Below the pieces are notes generated by a model that worked only from the letters and a program-made list of their open reading frames with translations, had not been told where the DNA came from and did no database searches. Shown here one piece after another: positions 1 to 10,996 of a stretch of 64,000 nucleotides of DNA (its first letter is position 1; every line of letters starts with the position of its first letter). This stretch comes from Methylonatrum kenyense (GTDB taxonomy: Bacteria > Pseudomonadota > Gammaproteobacteria > Nitrococcales > Aquisalimonadaceae): positions 1 through 64,000 of the forward strand of contig NZ_JALPKO010000008.1 of NCBI RefSeq assembly GCF_023195885.1, given 5' to 3'. The translations under genes were made by a program, and so were the position numbers.

Positions 1-2
1 TG

Positions 3-94
3 TTTAACGTTTGATGTTTTACGTTAGGAACACAATCGCCGTGCGTCGAGGCGCATGGCGAGCCGACCTAAAACGTTACACGTAAAACGTAAAA
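3..94. repeat. Heptad-arm element A
   Basis: A left arm of three 7-bp units (TTTAACG, TTTGATG, TTTTACG, positions 3-23) and a right arm of four inverted units (CCTAAAA, CGTTACA, CGTAAAA, CGTAAAA, positions 67-94) flank a core of about 40 bp. It ends 18 bp before the stop codon of the SRPBCC gene. The left side may be cut by the window edge. The same architecture recurs three more times before 9.5 kb. Function is unknown; a non-coding mobile repeat is the inference. Confidence 0.75.
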
Positions 95-112
95 CGACCG
101 CGGTGGCGCAGC

Positions 113-562
113 CTAAGGCTGCTGCACCGCGGTCTTGAGTCCTGCATTACTGTCCTGCAACGCCGTACCGAGTTGCTTCCGCAACCTCGGCCAGATGAAG
201 GGTACAAGGATTCCGCTGACCCGCAGGCGCTGGATCAGGCGGCAGGCGGGCGCGTCCGGGGTGTCGTCCGGGCGCTGCAGCAGGAATCGATGCTCGCAGT
301 CCAGCAGGCCGGGCACCTTTAGCCGCAGCAACCAGCTGAGTTCCTGCTGTGGCAGAACGCGCATGACTTCGGCCTCAAGCTGTCGTGGCCGGGCATCCGG
401 TAACTCAAGTCGCAATTGCAGGCGCCGGGCAGTTTCCAGGGTACCCTCAATTTCCGGGATGACCGGATTCCAGTCCGCCCAGGCGGGCAGATCGTGCAGG
501 CACCGCCAGACCGTCTCCGGCGCGGCATCAAGCGATACGGCACTGGCCAGGTCACGCCGCAC
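113..562 (-). CDS. SRPBCC-fold protein
   Basis: A 149-residue protein resembling the polyketide cyclase/SRPBCC (START-like) family, whose members bind hydrophobic ligands in a helix-grip cavity. The N-terminus has the typical layout: a strand, then APETVWRCLHDLPAWADWNP, where a helix is followed by a W-x-x-W-N-P loop. No signal peptide or membrane segment is apparent, so it is probably cytoplasmic. The start is GTG at 562; an in-frame stop lies 24 bp upstream, so no longer form is possible. It is divergent from gap. The ligand cannot be deduced and the family call rests on overall pattern. Confidence 0.72.
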   Translation of the reverse strand: MRRDLASAVSLDAAPETVWRCLHDLPAWADWNPVIPEIEGTLETARRLQLRLELPDARPRQLEAEVMRVLPQQELSWLLRLKVPGLLDCEHRFLLQRPDDTPDAPACRLIQRLRVSGILVPFIWPRLRKQLGTALQDSNAGLKTAVQQP

Positions 563-615
563 AGGCTCGCTCCCGGCGCCCTGTCACGATTTCGTGACAG
601 GCATCGCAGCGCAGC

Positions 616-644
616 GTGACTCGCTGAGCGGTTCTGCGTAGAAT
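616..644 (+). promoter_or_regulatory. Candidate sigma70 promoter of gap
   Basis: A GTGACT -35-like box (616-621) is separated by 17 bp from TAGAAT (639-644), about 150 bp before the gap start. The -10 sequence is identical to that of the strong str operon promoter in this window. It lies in the divergent gap between the SRPBCC gene and gap. Prediction by eye only. Confidence 0.45.
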
Positions 645-792
645 CCGCAAAAATTTTTCGAAAGCTCCCATATTTCAACCATTAGGACGTTGGAGTGCGG
701 CTGGTTGGCCCGCCAGGCCATCCGGGACAGTACCTTTTGTTCGTTGCCATCCAGGGGTGGCCGGGCACGTCCGCTACATTGTCGGAGGAAGC

Positions 793-2235
793 ATGAGTCA
801 GGAACAACAGGCTGCCTATCTGGAGGACTGGACCGAACGTCAGGAACTGGCGGAACGCATGTTGCCGTTGATCGGCAAACTGTACCGCGACAAGGGTGTC
901 GCCACCCGCATCTACAGCCGGCCGGTGGTGAACTGCGGCACCCTGGACATCATCAAGGCGCACCGCTTCGTGCGTGAGTATGAATCCGAGGGCCTGTCGA
1001 TTAAGGACAGCTTCCCGGTGCTGGAGGCACTGAGCGAACTCGACCTGGCACCGGCCCGCGTTGACCTGGGCAAGTTGACCATCGGTTATCTGCGTGACGG
1101 CAAGAACCAGCCGATCGCCGATTACCTCAAGCAACAGCTGCATGACATCGTCGATGGCCGGGGTGAGCGCCGCGAGGACTTCCAGGATGTGGTGCTTTAC
1201 GGCTTCGGTCGCATTGGCCGTCTGCTGGCGCGGTTGCTCATCGAACGCACCGGCGTCGGCAACAAGATGCGGCTGCGGGCCATTGTCGTGCGCAAGGCCA
1301 AGGGCAACGACCTGGCCAAGCGCGCCAGCCTGCTGCGGCGTGACTCGGTGCATGGCCCGTTCAATGGTTCGGTGCACGTGGACGAAGATGCCCAGGCGAT
1401 CGTCGCCAACGGCAACACCATCCGCGTGATCTATGCCGAGGGGCCCGACAAGGTGGATTACACCCAGTACGGCATCAAGGACGCGCTGGTGGTGGACAAC
1501 ACCGGCCGCTGGAGCGACGAGGAGGGCCTTGGTCTGCATCTGAAATCCAAGGGAGTGGCCCGCGTACTGCTGACCGCACCGGCCAAGGGCAACATCAAGA
1601 ACATCGTGCATGGCGTCAACGAACACATGATCAGTGCGGATGACCGCATCCTGTCAGCGGCCAGTTGCACCACCAATGCGATCACCCCTGTCCTGAAAGC
1701 CATCCACGACGAATATGGCGTGGAACACGGCCACGTCGAGACGGTTCACTCGTTCACCAACGACCAGAACCTGATCGACAATTACCATGCCGGTGACCGC
1801 CGCGGTCGCAGCGCGGTGTTGAACATGGTGATCACCTCGACTGGCGCCGCCAAGGCCGTCGCCAAGGCCCTGCCGGAACTGGAAGGCAAGCTCACCGGCA
1901 ACGCGATCCGCGTACCGACGCCGAACGTGTCGCTGGCGGTGCTCAACCTGAGCCTGAAGAAGGCCACCGACCGGGACAGCCTGAACGAATATCTGCGAGG
2001 CATTGCCCTGCGGTCCGACCTGCAGGACCAGGTGGACTACACGGCCTCCACCGAGATCGTCTCCACAGACATCATCGGCTCGCGACACGCCGGCATCGTC
2101 GACTCCCAGTCCACCATCGCCGAGGACAACCGGGTGGTGCTCTACGTCTGGTACGACAACGAGTTCGGCTACAGCTGCCAGGTCATGCGCGTGATGCGCG
2201 AGATGGCGGGGATCAGTTTTCCGCTGGTACCGTAG
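793..2235 (+). CDS. gap: Glyceraldehyde-3-phosphate dehydrogenase, long form
   Basis: Catalyses NAD(P)-dependent oxidation and phosphorylation of glyceraldehyde 3-phosphate in central carbon metabolism. The Rossmann motif GFGRIGR starts near residue 137 and the catalytic SCTTN has Cys292, with His319 exactly 27 residues on, as in classical GAPDH. The C-terminal WYDNEFGYS is present. At 480 residues it is about 130 longer than classical GAPDH; the extra part is an N-terminal domain, as in the long GAPDH class of some proteobacteria. The start ATG 793 is chosen over the in-frame start at 757 because GGAGG lies just upstream. Direction of flux (glycolytic or gluconeogenic) cannot be told. Confidence 0.95.
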   Translation: MSQEQQAAYLEDWTERQELAERMLPLIGKLYRDKGVATRIYSRPVVNCGTLDIIKAHRFVREYESEGLSIKDSFPVLEALSELDLAPARVDLGKLTIGYLRDGKNQPIADYLKQQLHDIVDGRGERREDFQDVVLYGFGRIGRLLARLLIERTGVGNKMRLRAIVVRKAKGNDLAKRASLLRRDSVHGPFNGSVHVDEDAQAIVANGNTIRVIYAEGPDKVDYTQYGIKDALVVDNTGRWSDEEGLGLHLKSKGVARVLLTAPAKGNIKNIVHGVNEHMISADDRILSAASCTTNAITPVLKAIHDEYGVEHGHVETVHSFTNDQNLIDNYHAGDRRGRSAVLNMVITSTGAAKAVAKALPELEGKLTGNAIRVPTPNVSLAVLNLSLKKATDRDSLNEYLRGIALRSDLQDQVDYTASTEIVSTDIIGSRHAGIVDSQSTIAEDNRVVLYVWYDNEFGYSCQVMRVMREMAGISFPLVP

Positions 2236-2291
2236 AAAAAGCCCGACGTTGGCGTGAACAGAAAAGCCCGGCCTTGGTGGTCGGGCTTTTT
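2236..2291 (+). terminator. Rho-independent terminator of gap, with two alternative left arms
   Basis: The right arm GTCGGGCTTTTT (2280-2291) can pair perfectly with AAAAAGCCCGAC (2236-2247), directly after the stop codon, or with the nearer AAAAGCCCGGCC (2262-2273), which gives a tighter hairpin. The T-run follows at once and continues into heptad-arm element B. Confidence 0.88.
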
Positions 2292-2293
2292 GG

Positions 2294-2468
2294 TTTTCAG
2301 GCTTCAGTTTTCAGTGTTCAGACAGGGCGGGCCGGGGTGTTCTTGAGTCTGACGGCAGTCAAATGTTTTTATTTCGACCACCATCCGGAAGACGCCAAGC
2401 GTAGAGCGAATCCCAGCTCATTCCGCAGCTACATGTTTGTCTGAAAACTGAACACTGAAACCTGAACA
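2294..2468. repeat. Heptad-arm element B
   Basis: The left arm has four consecutive 7-mers, TTTTCAG, GCTTCAG, TTTTCAG and TGTTCAG (2294-2321). The right arm has four inverted units, CTGAAAA, CTGAACA, CTGAAAC and CTGAACA (2441-2468). The 119-bp core between them is the longest of the four elements and holds no convincing gene. It fills the gap between the convergent gap and M48 protease genes and stops 8 bp before the protease stop codon. Confidence 0.82.
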
Positions 2469-2476
2469 CTCTCCCT

Positions 2477-3292
2477 TCACGGCCTTTGACAGCTCGGCTG
2501 CCTCCCCGCCTGTCTTGCCCGCTCATACTCCCGTTTCGCATCCGGCATCGCATTTTGCAGTTCGCGGATGCGGGTATCGCCGGACGGGTGCGTGGAGAGG
2601 AATTCGGGTGGGCCGCCGTTGCCGCTGGCGGCGGACATGTTGCGCCAGAGTTGCACGCTTTCCTCGGGCTGGAACCCGGCCTTGGCCATCAGGTCCAGCC
2701 CGATCAGGTCGGCCTCGCGCTCGTGGGCACGGCTGAAGGGCAATAGCACGCCCACCTGGGCGCCCAGGCCGAGCGCGGCCAGGGCGGCCGAGCGCTGGGG
2801 CGAGCCGTCGGCACCGATAATCGCGGCGATCTGCAGGCCGGCGCCGGTGGCGAACTGCGTCGACATCCGCTCGTTGCCGTGTTCGGCGAGCACATGGCCG
2901 ATTTCGTGCCCGATAACCGCCGCAAGCTGGTGCTGGTTCTCGGCCACGTCGAGCAGTCCGGTGTAGACACCCATCTTGCCGCCAGGCAGGGCGAAGGCAT
3001 TCACCGCGTCGTCCTCGAACACCACCATTTCCCAGTCAAGATTGCGATCCCGTCCCTCCACCTGCTCCAGCAAGGCGTCGGTGATGCAGTTCACATAGTT
3101 GTTGGTCGCGGAATCCCGGGAAACGGGCGTCTCATCACGCATTTCGTCGAAGGCCGCCACCCCCATGCGATTCAGTTCCGCCGACGGAAACAGTGTGAGT
3201 TGCTGGCGACCCGTCGGTGACGTCGAACAGGCAACCAGCGTGTATACCAGAATCATTAGGACGGCCATGCAGGCCAGCGTCTTGGTTCGCAT
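2477..3292 (-). CDS. M48-family metalloprotease, predicted lipoprotein
   Basis: A zinc endopeptidase of the periplasmic Oma1-like/LoiP type, probably acting in envelope protein quality control. The N-terminus is a lipoprotein signal ending LVAC with Cys22 as the lipidation site. The zinc site HEIGH is at residues 129-133, with a third ligand near Glu193 in the HEREAD segment. At 271 residues it fits the family. The start ATG 3292 is chosen because GGAG lies 7 nt upstream; TTG 3310 and ATG 3307 are in-frame alternatives. It is co-directional with the downstream-facing copper genes but separated by 69 bp. Substrate unknown. Confidence 0.92.
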   Translation of the reverse strand: MRTKTLACMAVLMILVYTLVACSTSPTGRQQLTLFPSAELNRMGVAAFDEMRDETPVSRDSATNNYVNCITDALLEQVEGRDRNLDWEMVVFEDDAVNAFALPGGKMGVYTGLLDVAENQHQLAAVIGHEIGHVLAEHGNERMSTQFATGAGLQIAAIIGADGSPQRSAALAALGLGAQVGVLLPFSRAHEREADLIGLDLMAKAGFQPEESVQLWRNMSAASGNGGPPEFLSTHPSGDTRIRELQNAMPDAKREYERARQAGRQPSCQRP

Positions 3293-3361
3293 CACACGTC
3301 TCCGCATCAAATCCGTTCAGCCGTTGCCGTACCAGGCTGCGCAACTACCGCGGGCCAGGGA

Positions 3362-3916
3362 TCAATCTCCAGTGCCTTCCAGTTGATGATAGGTCGAGAA
3401 GATCTCGGTATCGCCGGAACGGCTGAAACTGAGCACATGATAAGGATCGAAACGATCTCCCATCTCCATACCCGGGGATCCGACCGGCATGCCCGGCACG
3501 GCCAGGCCGGCAACATCGGGGCGCTCATCCAGCAGCCGAAGTACATCCTCGTGCGGCACATGTCCTTCGATCACGTAGCCGTCGATGAATCCGGTATGGC
3601 AGGAGGCCAGCTCGCGGCTGAGCCCGACTTCCATCTTGATCTGGTTGAGCTGCTGGTGGGTGACGTCCACCGCCTCTACCGACATGCCCTGTTCACGCAG
3701 ATACACCACCCAGTCGGTGCAGCAGCCGCACTGCGGCGTCTTGAACACCTTCATGTCCTGTTCCGTCTGCTGCCATTCCGGTATCGAACTGCCGTCGGCG
3801 GCGCTCTTGTCGGCAACGGCCGCCTGGGCCAGCATCCAGGCGCCCGCGGCGGCCAGCAAAAACGTGCCTGCCAGCAGGGCAAGTCGCGTAGGGCGTTTCA
3901 TGGCAAGCGTTTTCAT
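3362..3916 (-). CDS. DUF411 metal-binding protein
   Basis: A 184-residue exported protein of the DUF411 family, often found with copper-resistance genes and thought to bind or traffic copper. An N-terminal hydrophobic segment (residues about 10-33) looks like a signal peptide or anchor. The mature part starts with a thioredoxin-like strand and the cluster PQCGCC (Cys63, Cys65, Cys66), followed by Cys106-His107 and His119/His122, all plausible metal ligands. ATG 3916 has AGGAG 5 nt upstream; two further in-frame starts lie directly before it. It sits 44 bp downstream of the HMA chaperone gene on the same strand, so co-transcription and a shared copper role are inferred. Confidence 0.88.
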   Translation of the reverse strand: MKTLAMKRPTRLALLAGTFLLAAAGAWMLAQAAVADKSAADGSSIPEWQQTEQDMKVFKTPQCGCCTDWVVYLREQGMSVEAVDVTHQQLNQIKMEVGLSRELASCHTGFIDGYVIEGHVPHEDVLRLLDERPDVAGLAVPGMPVGSPGMEMGDRFDPYHVLSFSRSGDTEIFSTYHQLEGTGD

Positions 3917-3960
3917 CATCACTCCTGTCTACCGCGGTGCGTAACGCTGAATGTCGACTG

Positions 3961-4170
3961 TCAGACCACCGCTATCTGCGAGGCAGCATACCCGGCACCC
4001 CGGATCGTCTCCACGACGGTTTCCGGCCTGACATCCCCGGTCACGGTCACCCGGGCCCCAGCGAGCTCAACCTGAACCGACTGCACGCCATCAATGCCGG
4101 ACACCGCCTTCTCTACAGCCTGTTTGCAGTGACCGCAATCCATACCGGTCACCGAGAATTGATAACGCAT
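3961..4170 (-). CDS. Heavy-metal-associated (HMA) domain copper chaperone
   Basis: A single HMA domain of 69 residues of the CopZ/Atx1/MerP type, which carries Cu(I) in the cytoplasm. The metal site is GMDCGHC (Cys12, Cys15) in the usual first loop. There is no signal peptide, which argues against a periplasmic MerP. AGGAGGAG lies 8-10 nt before the ATG. It is first in a small unit with the DUF411 gene. No copper ATPase or CueR-type regulator is in the window, so a copper role is inferred from family. Confidence 0.9.
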   Translation of the reverse strand: MRYQFSVTGMDCGHCKQAVEKAVSGIDGVQSVQVELAGARVTVTGDVRPETVVETIRGAGYAASQIAVV

Positions 4171-4380
4171 GACCGAGTCTCCTCCTGCAAAGCCTAACCC
4201 AGGCTGAACGTCTCACCGCGAGTAGCCGCGGCATTCAGGCGACGCAAGCCGCATCCCGACAGCTTTGACCGAGGCGGTGAGCAAGCGTTCCGGGACCCGA
4301 CCGGTGTAGACTATCGGGTTCGCCGAGGCCTCGGGGACTCGGCGCCCGACCCGACAGCGAAAATCGAGGTTCCGATTCGC

Positions 4381-7239
<2,859 letters not shown>

Positions 7240-7249
7240 TTCTGGCGAG

Positions 7250-7327
7250 TTTTAAGTGTTAGGTTTTACGTTTTACGAGTAACCGGAACCCCAAGCTTTC
7301 CTAAAACCTAAAACGTTAAACATAAAA
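7250..7327. repeat. Heptad-arm element C
   Basis: Four heptads, TTTTAAG, TGTTAGG, TTTTACG and TTTTACG (7250-7277), a 22-bp core, then four inverted heptads, CCTAAAA, CCTAAAA, CGTTAAA and CATAAAA (7300-7327). It lies between the convergent uvrA and mdh genes and directly abuts the mdh terminator, so its T-rich complement supplies the U-tract for that terminator. Confidence 0.82.
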
Positions 7328-7330
7328 CGA

Positions 7331-7354
7331 GAAGGGCGCCTCCCGGCGCCCTTC
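7331..7354 (-). terminator. Terminator of mdh
   Basis: A perfect 10-bp stem (GAAGGGCGCC with GGCGCCCTTC) around a 4-nt loop, 6 bp after the mdh stop codon. Read on the minus strand it runs into TCGTTTTATG, provided by heptad-arm element C. Confidence 0.88.
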
Positions 7355-7360
7355 GATCCA

Positions 7361-8341
7361 TTACGGAAATAAATGCTTCACCGCATCCCGTTCCTCGACC
7401 AGTTCCTGCTCCGTCGCCTGCATCCGGTCGCGACTGAAATCATCCAGTTCCAGGCCCTGCACGATCTCGTACTTGCCGTTCTTGCAGGTCACCGGGAAGG
7501 AATAGATCAGGCCTTCGCTAATGCCATAGCTGCCATCCGACGGGATTGCCATGCTGGTCCAGTCGCCGTCGTCGGTGCCAAGCGCCCAGGTGCGGATATG
7601 GTCGATCGCCGAACCGGCTGCGGAGGCCGCGCTGGATGCGCCGCGCGCCTTGATGATGGCCGCGCCGCGCTGCTGCACGGTCGGTATGAAATCGGTCTCG
7701 TACCAGCTGCGGTCCACCTGGTCCGCCGCCGGCTTGCCGCTGATCAGCGTCTGGCTGATGTCCGGATACTGGGTCGCCGAGTGGTTTCCCCAGATCGTCA
7801 TTCGCTTGATCTCGGTGCTGTGGCATCCGGTCTTGCCCGCCAGTTGCGCCAGCGCGCGGTTGTGATCCAGCCGGGTCATCGCGGTGAACCGGCCCGGATC
7901 CAGATCTGGCGCGTTCTTTTGCGCGATCAGGGCGTTGGTGTTCGCCGGGTTACCGACCACCAGAACCTTGACGTCGCGACTGGCGACATCGTTCAGTGCC
8001 TTGCCCTGAACCGAGAAGATGGCGGCGTTGGCTTCCAGCAGGTCCTTGCGCTCCATGCCGGGTCCCCGCGGCCGTGCCCCGACCAGCAAGGCCACATCGG
8101 CATCCTTGAACGCCTCTTCCGCCTTGTCACTGATGGTGATGCCCTGGACCAGCGGGAACGCGCAGTCCTCGAGCTCCATCACCACGCCACCCAGCGCTTC
8201 CAGCGCCGGTGTGATCTCCAGCAACTGCAGTATCACCGGCTGGTCCTTGCCGAGCATGTCACCGGCGGCAATTCGAAACAGCAGGCTGTAGCCGATCTGG
8301 CCAGCAGCGCCCGTGGCCGCAACGCGTACAGGTGCTTTCAT
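7361..8341 (-). CDS. mdh: Malate dehydrogenase
   Basis: NAD-dependent oxidation of malate to oxaloacetate in the TCA cycle. The 326-residue length and the sequence [15 protein letters not shown] at the nucleotide-binding loop match the cytosolic-type family rather than the 312-residue E. coli type. The substrate loop [13 protein letters not shown] and the catalytic His segment [11 protein letters not shown] are intact. AAGGAG lies 7 nt before ATG 8341. It is monocistronic with its own terminator. Confidence 0.97.
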   Translation of the reverse strand: MKAPVRVAATGAAGQIGYSLLFRIAAGDMLGKDQPVILQLLEITPALEALGGVVMELEDCAFPLVQGITISDKAEEAFKDADVALLVGARPRGPGMERKDLLEANAAIFSVQGKALNDVASRDVKVLVVGNPANTNALIAQKNAPDLDPGRFTAMTRLDHNRALAQLAGKTGCHSTEIKRMTIWGNHSATQYPDISQTLISGKPAADQVDRSWYETDFIPTVQQRGAAIIKARGASSAASAAGSAIDHIRTWALGTDDGDWTSMAIPSDGSYGISEGLIYSFPVTCKNGKYEIVQGLELDDFSRDRMQATEQELVEERDAVKHLFP

Positions 8342-8553
8342 AATCTAACTCCTTGTCAGGATGTGAGCAGCCGGGCGTTTCCGTACACCGGGAGCGTCGC
8401 TCGAGGTGCCGACCGGCGCACGGTTCCAGGCCACTTGGCCGGACGCGCAACGCAAATGCTGCGCTGCAGCGGGACGGTAGTTTAGCAGACTGTCGCCAGG
8501 GGGTGCAGCCGCGCGGCGACAAGGCGCAGGCACGAGGATAACTCAGTGTTTCC

Positions 8554-9282
8554 CTAGGGCCTGACCAGGCGGATGCGACTGCCCGGCACCAGCCCCAGTA
8601 CCTGATCGGCACGACCGCAGTTGACCGCGATCTCCACCAGACCGCTGGAATTCCGGTACCAGAATCCCTGACCGCGCGGCACGTCACTGAAGGTCTTCGC
8701 CCGCTCCAGATGCTGCTCGTCGATGGCAATGACTGCCTGGTCCGACAGCATCTCGGCCCGGATCCCGGTCCAGCCGTTACCATAACCATCGATATAGATG
8801 ATGCGTGGCGTATCGTCAGCCCAGCCCCGTTCGGGAAACCGAACCGGCTCGAGGCCGCTCCGGTTCAGCCCTGTCTGGGTTATTTTCGCCGCCCAGCGGG
8901 CGAAATGGTCACGCGCATGAAACGTCGGCGCGACCTCTTCGTCAGCGGTCGGCAAAGGCGCGCAGAGGACGTCGTCACTGCGCCTGGCAACAAATTCCAG
9001 CAGCCCGTTGTCCGGACCGATAAACAGCCGGCCGTCCGCTTCCAGCGCCAATGCCGCCCTGTCACTGCCAACCCCCGGGTCCACCACGGCAATGACGGTG
9101 CAACGAACCGGCAAGCTGCGGCAGACAGGCTCAAGCAGGTAGGCGGCCAGATCCGGCGCAAACGGGGGCGCATCGTGCATCAGGTCCACCACAGGCTGCG
9201 CCGGTGCCAGGTGATGCAGGGCTGCCCGCAGTTGGCCGAGATAAGGGCCGCTGGCTGTGAAATCGGTGAATAAGGCGAACAT
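8554..9282 (-). CDS. SAM hydroxide adenosyltransferase / SAM hydrolase (DUF62)
   Basis: A 242-residue DUF62 enzyme of the fluorinase/chlorinase superfamily that typically cleaves S-adenosylmethionine to adenosine and methionine with water. Family motifs in order are LFTDF near the N-terminus, DPGVG, GPDNGLL, ARDHFA, YIDGYGNGWTG and NSSGLVEIAVNCG. The family residue after GNxxT is usually Asn; here it is Gly. The start ATG 9282 fits the conserved N-terminus, but only 8 bp separate it from the TTTTAGG array of element D and no good ribosome-binding site is visible. Its cellular role is unknown. Confidence 0.9.
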   Translation of the reverse strand: MFALFTDFTASGPYLGQLRAALHHLAPAQPVVDLMHDAPPFAPDLAAYLLEPVCRSLPVRCTVIAVVDPGVGSDRAALALEADGRLFIGPDNGLLEFVARRSDDVLCAPLPTADEEVAPTFHARDHFARWAAKITQTGLNRSGLEPVRFPERGWADDTPRIIYIDGYGNGWTGIRAEMLSDQAVIAIDEQHLERAKTFSDVPRGQGFWYRNSSGLVEIAVNCGRADQVLGLVPGSRIRLVRP

Positions 9283-9290
9283 GGGATTCG

Positions 9291-9412
9291 TTTTAGGTTT
9301 TAGGTTTTAGGTTTTAGGTTTTAGGTTTTAGGTTTTAGGTTTTAGGTTGGGAGCTACGCAGGTTCTCGACGTTCATGCCTGTAACGTAAAACGTAAAACG
9401 TTACACATAAAA
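9291..9412. repeat. Heptad-arm element D with eight perfect TTTTAGG units
   Basis: The left arm is a perfect tandem of eight TTTTAGG units (9291-9346). After a 38-bp core the right arm has CGTAAAA, CGTAAAA, CGTTACA and CATAAAA (9385-9412), and another CATAAAA lies at 9418. It lies between the SAM hydrolase start codon and the rplQ terminator. The perfect left array suggests recent slippage expansion. Confidence 0.88.
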
Positions 9413-9440
9413 CGCCCCATAAAACGGCTTACGGAAACAA

Positions 9441-9466
9441 AAAAACCGGGCGAAAGCCCGGTTTTT
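9441..9466 (-). terminator. Terminator of the alpha operon after rplQ
   Basis: A perfect 11-bp stem (AAAAACCGGGC with GCCCGGTTTTT) closed by a GAAA tetraloop, 21 bp past the rplQ stop codon. It is symmetric with a T-run on both strands, so it could act both ways. Confidence 0.92.
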
Positions 9467-9487
9467 GTCGACCATATCGAAGCAGTT

Positions 9488-9892
9488 TTACTCCGCCGTC
9501 GCCTCTTCCGGGGCCGGCTCCGTCACCGTTGCCTCCGGCCGATCGACCAGTTCGACAAACGCCATCGGCGCGTTGTCCCCGGGGCGGAAGCCGCACTTGA
9601 GGATACGCAGATAACCACCGGGGCGAGCCTTGTAGCGTGGTCCAAGCTCGGCAAACAGCTTGCCGACCGCAGCCTTGTCGCGCAGGCGCGAGAAGGCGAG
9701 ACGCCGCTTGGACACGGTGTCTTCCTTGGCCAGGGTGATCAGCGGCTCGGCAACCCGACGCAGTTCCTTGGCCTTCGGCAAGGTCGTCTTGATTGCCTCG
9801 TGCTCAATCAAGCTGGACGTCATGTTGCGGAACATGGCCGTACGATGGCTGCTGTTACGGTTCAGCTTTCGACCGGATTTACGATGACGCAT
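9488..9892 (-). CDS. rplQ: 50S ribosomal protein L17
   Basis: Large-subunit protein near the peptide exit tunnel. The basic N-terminus [17 protein letters not shown] is diagnostic. At 134 residues it is slightly longer than the E. coli protein because of an acidic, Ala/Glu-rich C-terminal tail. It is the last gene of the alpha operon, 49 bp after rpoA, and is followed by a strong terminator. Confidence 0.98.
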   Translation of the reverse strand: MRHRKSGRKLNRNSSHRTAMFRNMTSSLIEHEAIKTTLPKAKELRRVAEPLITLAKEDTVSKRRLAFSRLRDKAAVGKLFAELGPRYKARPGGYLRILKCGFRPGDNAPMAFVELVDRPEATVTEPAPEEATAE

Positions 9893-9941
9893 CGCTCAAT
9901 ACCTTCCTTAGACAGTCAGGGCCCGGGTCGCTTGCGCGACC

Positions 9942-10943
9942 TCAGCCGGCCACATGTTCGCGTTCACCGAGACCGGCCGGTGGCCACTCGTCCAGGCGCA
10001 TGCCCAGCGACAGACCGTGGGAGGCCAGGACCTCCTTGATCTCGGTGAGAGATTTCTTGCCGAGATTCGGCGTCTTCAGCAGTTCGACTTCGGTCCGCTG
10101 GACCAAATCGCCGACATAATGAATGCTCTCGGCTTTCAGGCAATTGGCCGAGCGCACGGTCAATTCCAGATCGTCGATCGGGCGCATCAGCACCGGGTCC
10201 ACTTCCGGACCACCAGTTTCGCCGCTACCGGCTTCGATGTCGCCACCTTCCAGGGCAACGAACACCGACAGCTGATCCTGAAGCAGGCCGGCCGCAAACC
10301 GGATCGCTTCCTCTGGCTCGATGACGCCATTGGTCTCGATATCCATCACCAGCTTGTCGAGGTCGGTACGCTGTTCCACACGCGCAGCTTCAACGCTGTA
10401 AGCCACGCGCCGCACCGGGCTGAAGCTGGCATCAAGCTGCAGGCGACCGATGGCACGATCTTCGTCCAGCTCGCGTTGGGTCACCGCCTCGTAACCACGG
10501 CCACGAACCACACGCAGCGTCATGTTGAGCTCGCCACTCTTGGTCAGGGTCGCCAACACCAGCTCGGGATTTTTGATCTCGACATCATGACCGGTTTCGA
10601 TGTCGCCGGCCGTCACGACGCCTTCACCCTTCTTCTTCAGGGTCAGCGTCGCCTCGTCCTTGGAATGCATGCGCACCGCAAGATTCTTCAGGTTGAGCAG
10701 GATATCGACAATATCTTCCTGCACACCTTCAATCGCAGTGTACTCATGCAACACACCCTCGATCTCGACTTCCACCACCGCATAACCGGTCATGGAGGAG
10801 AGCAGGATGCGGCGCAACGCATTGCCGAGGGTATGACCAAAACCCCGCTCCAGCGGCTCGATGGTCACCCGCGCCTGACGGCTGCCTGCCGCCTGCACGT
10901 CAACGATTCGCGGCTTGAGGAATTCCTTGAACTGAGCCTGCAT
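9942..10943 (-). CDS. rpoA: RNA polymerase alpha subunit
   Basis: Nucleates core RNA polymerase assembly; its C-terminal domain contacts UP elements and activators. The N-terminal dimerisation domain ([18 protein letters not shown]) and the C-terminal domain ([36 protein letters not shown] region) are complete, 333 residues. The start ATG 10943 ([12 protein letters not shown]) is chosen over an upstream in-frame codon because it matches the family and has a GAGAGAGA purine tract upstream. It lies between rpsD and rplQ as in E. coli. Confidence 0.98.
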   Translation of the reverse strand: MQAQFKEFLKPRIVDVQAAGSRQARVTIEPLERGFGHTLGNALRRILLSSMTGYAVVEVEIEGVLHEYTAIEGVQEDIVDILLNLKNLAVRMHSKDEATLTLKKKGEGVVTAGDIETGHDVEIKNPELVLATLTKSGELNMTLRVVRGRGYEAVTQRELDEDRAIGRLQLDASFSPVRRVAYSVEAARVEQRTDLDKLVMDIETNGVIEPEEAIRFAAGLLQDQLSVFVALEGGDIEAGSGETGGPEVDPVLMRPIDDLELTVRSANCLKAESIHYVGDLVQRTEVELLKTPNLGKKSLTEIKEVLASHGLSLGMRLDEWPPAGLGEREHVAG

Positions 10944-10996
10944 TGACACGTCTCTCTCTCGAATAACTGGTGAGTGACCGTCGGTCACCGGACCCC

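Noticed and set aside
682-1626. Long open frame antisense to gap, and similar frames opposite uvrA, tuf, fusA and rpoC
   Set aside because: Same cause; composition is unlike real proteins and the sense genes are unambiguous.
4171-4380. LexA box for SOS control of uvrA
   Set aside because: No CTGT-N8-ACAG-like site is visible in this region.
9291-9346. TTTTAGG array as a telomere-like or CRISPR repeat
   Set aside because: It is a short interstitial tandem array without spacers inside a chromosome; the inverted right arm places it in the heptad element family.
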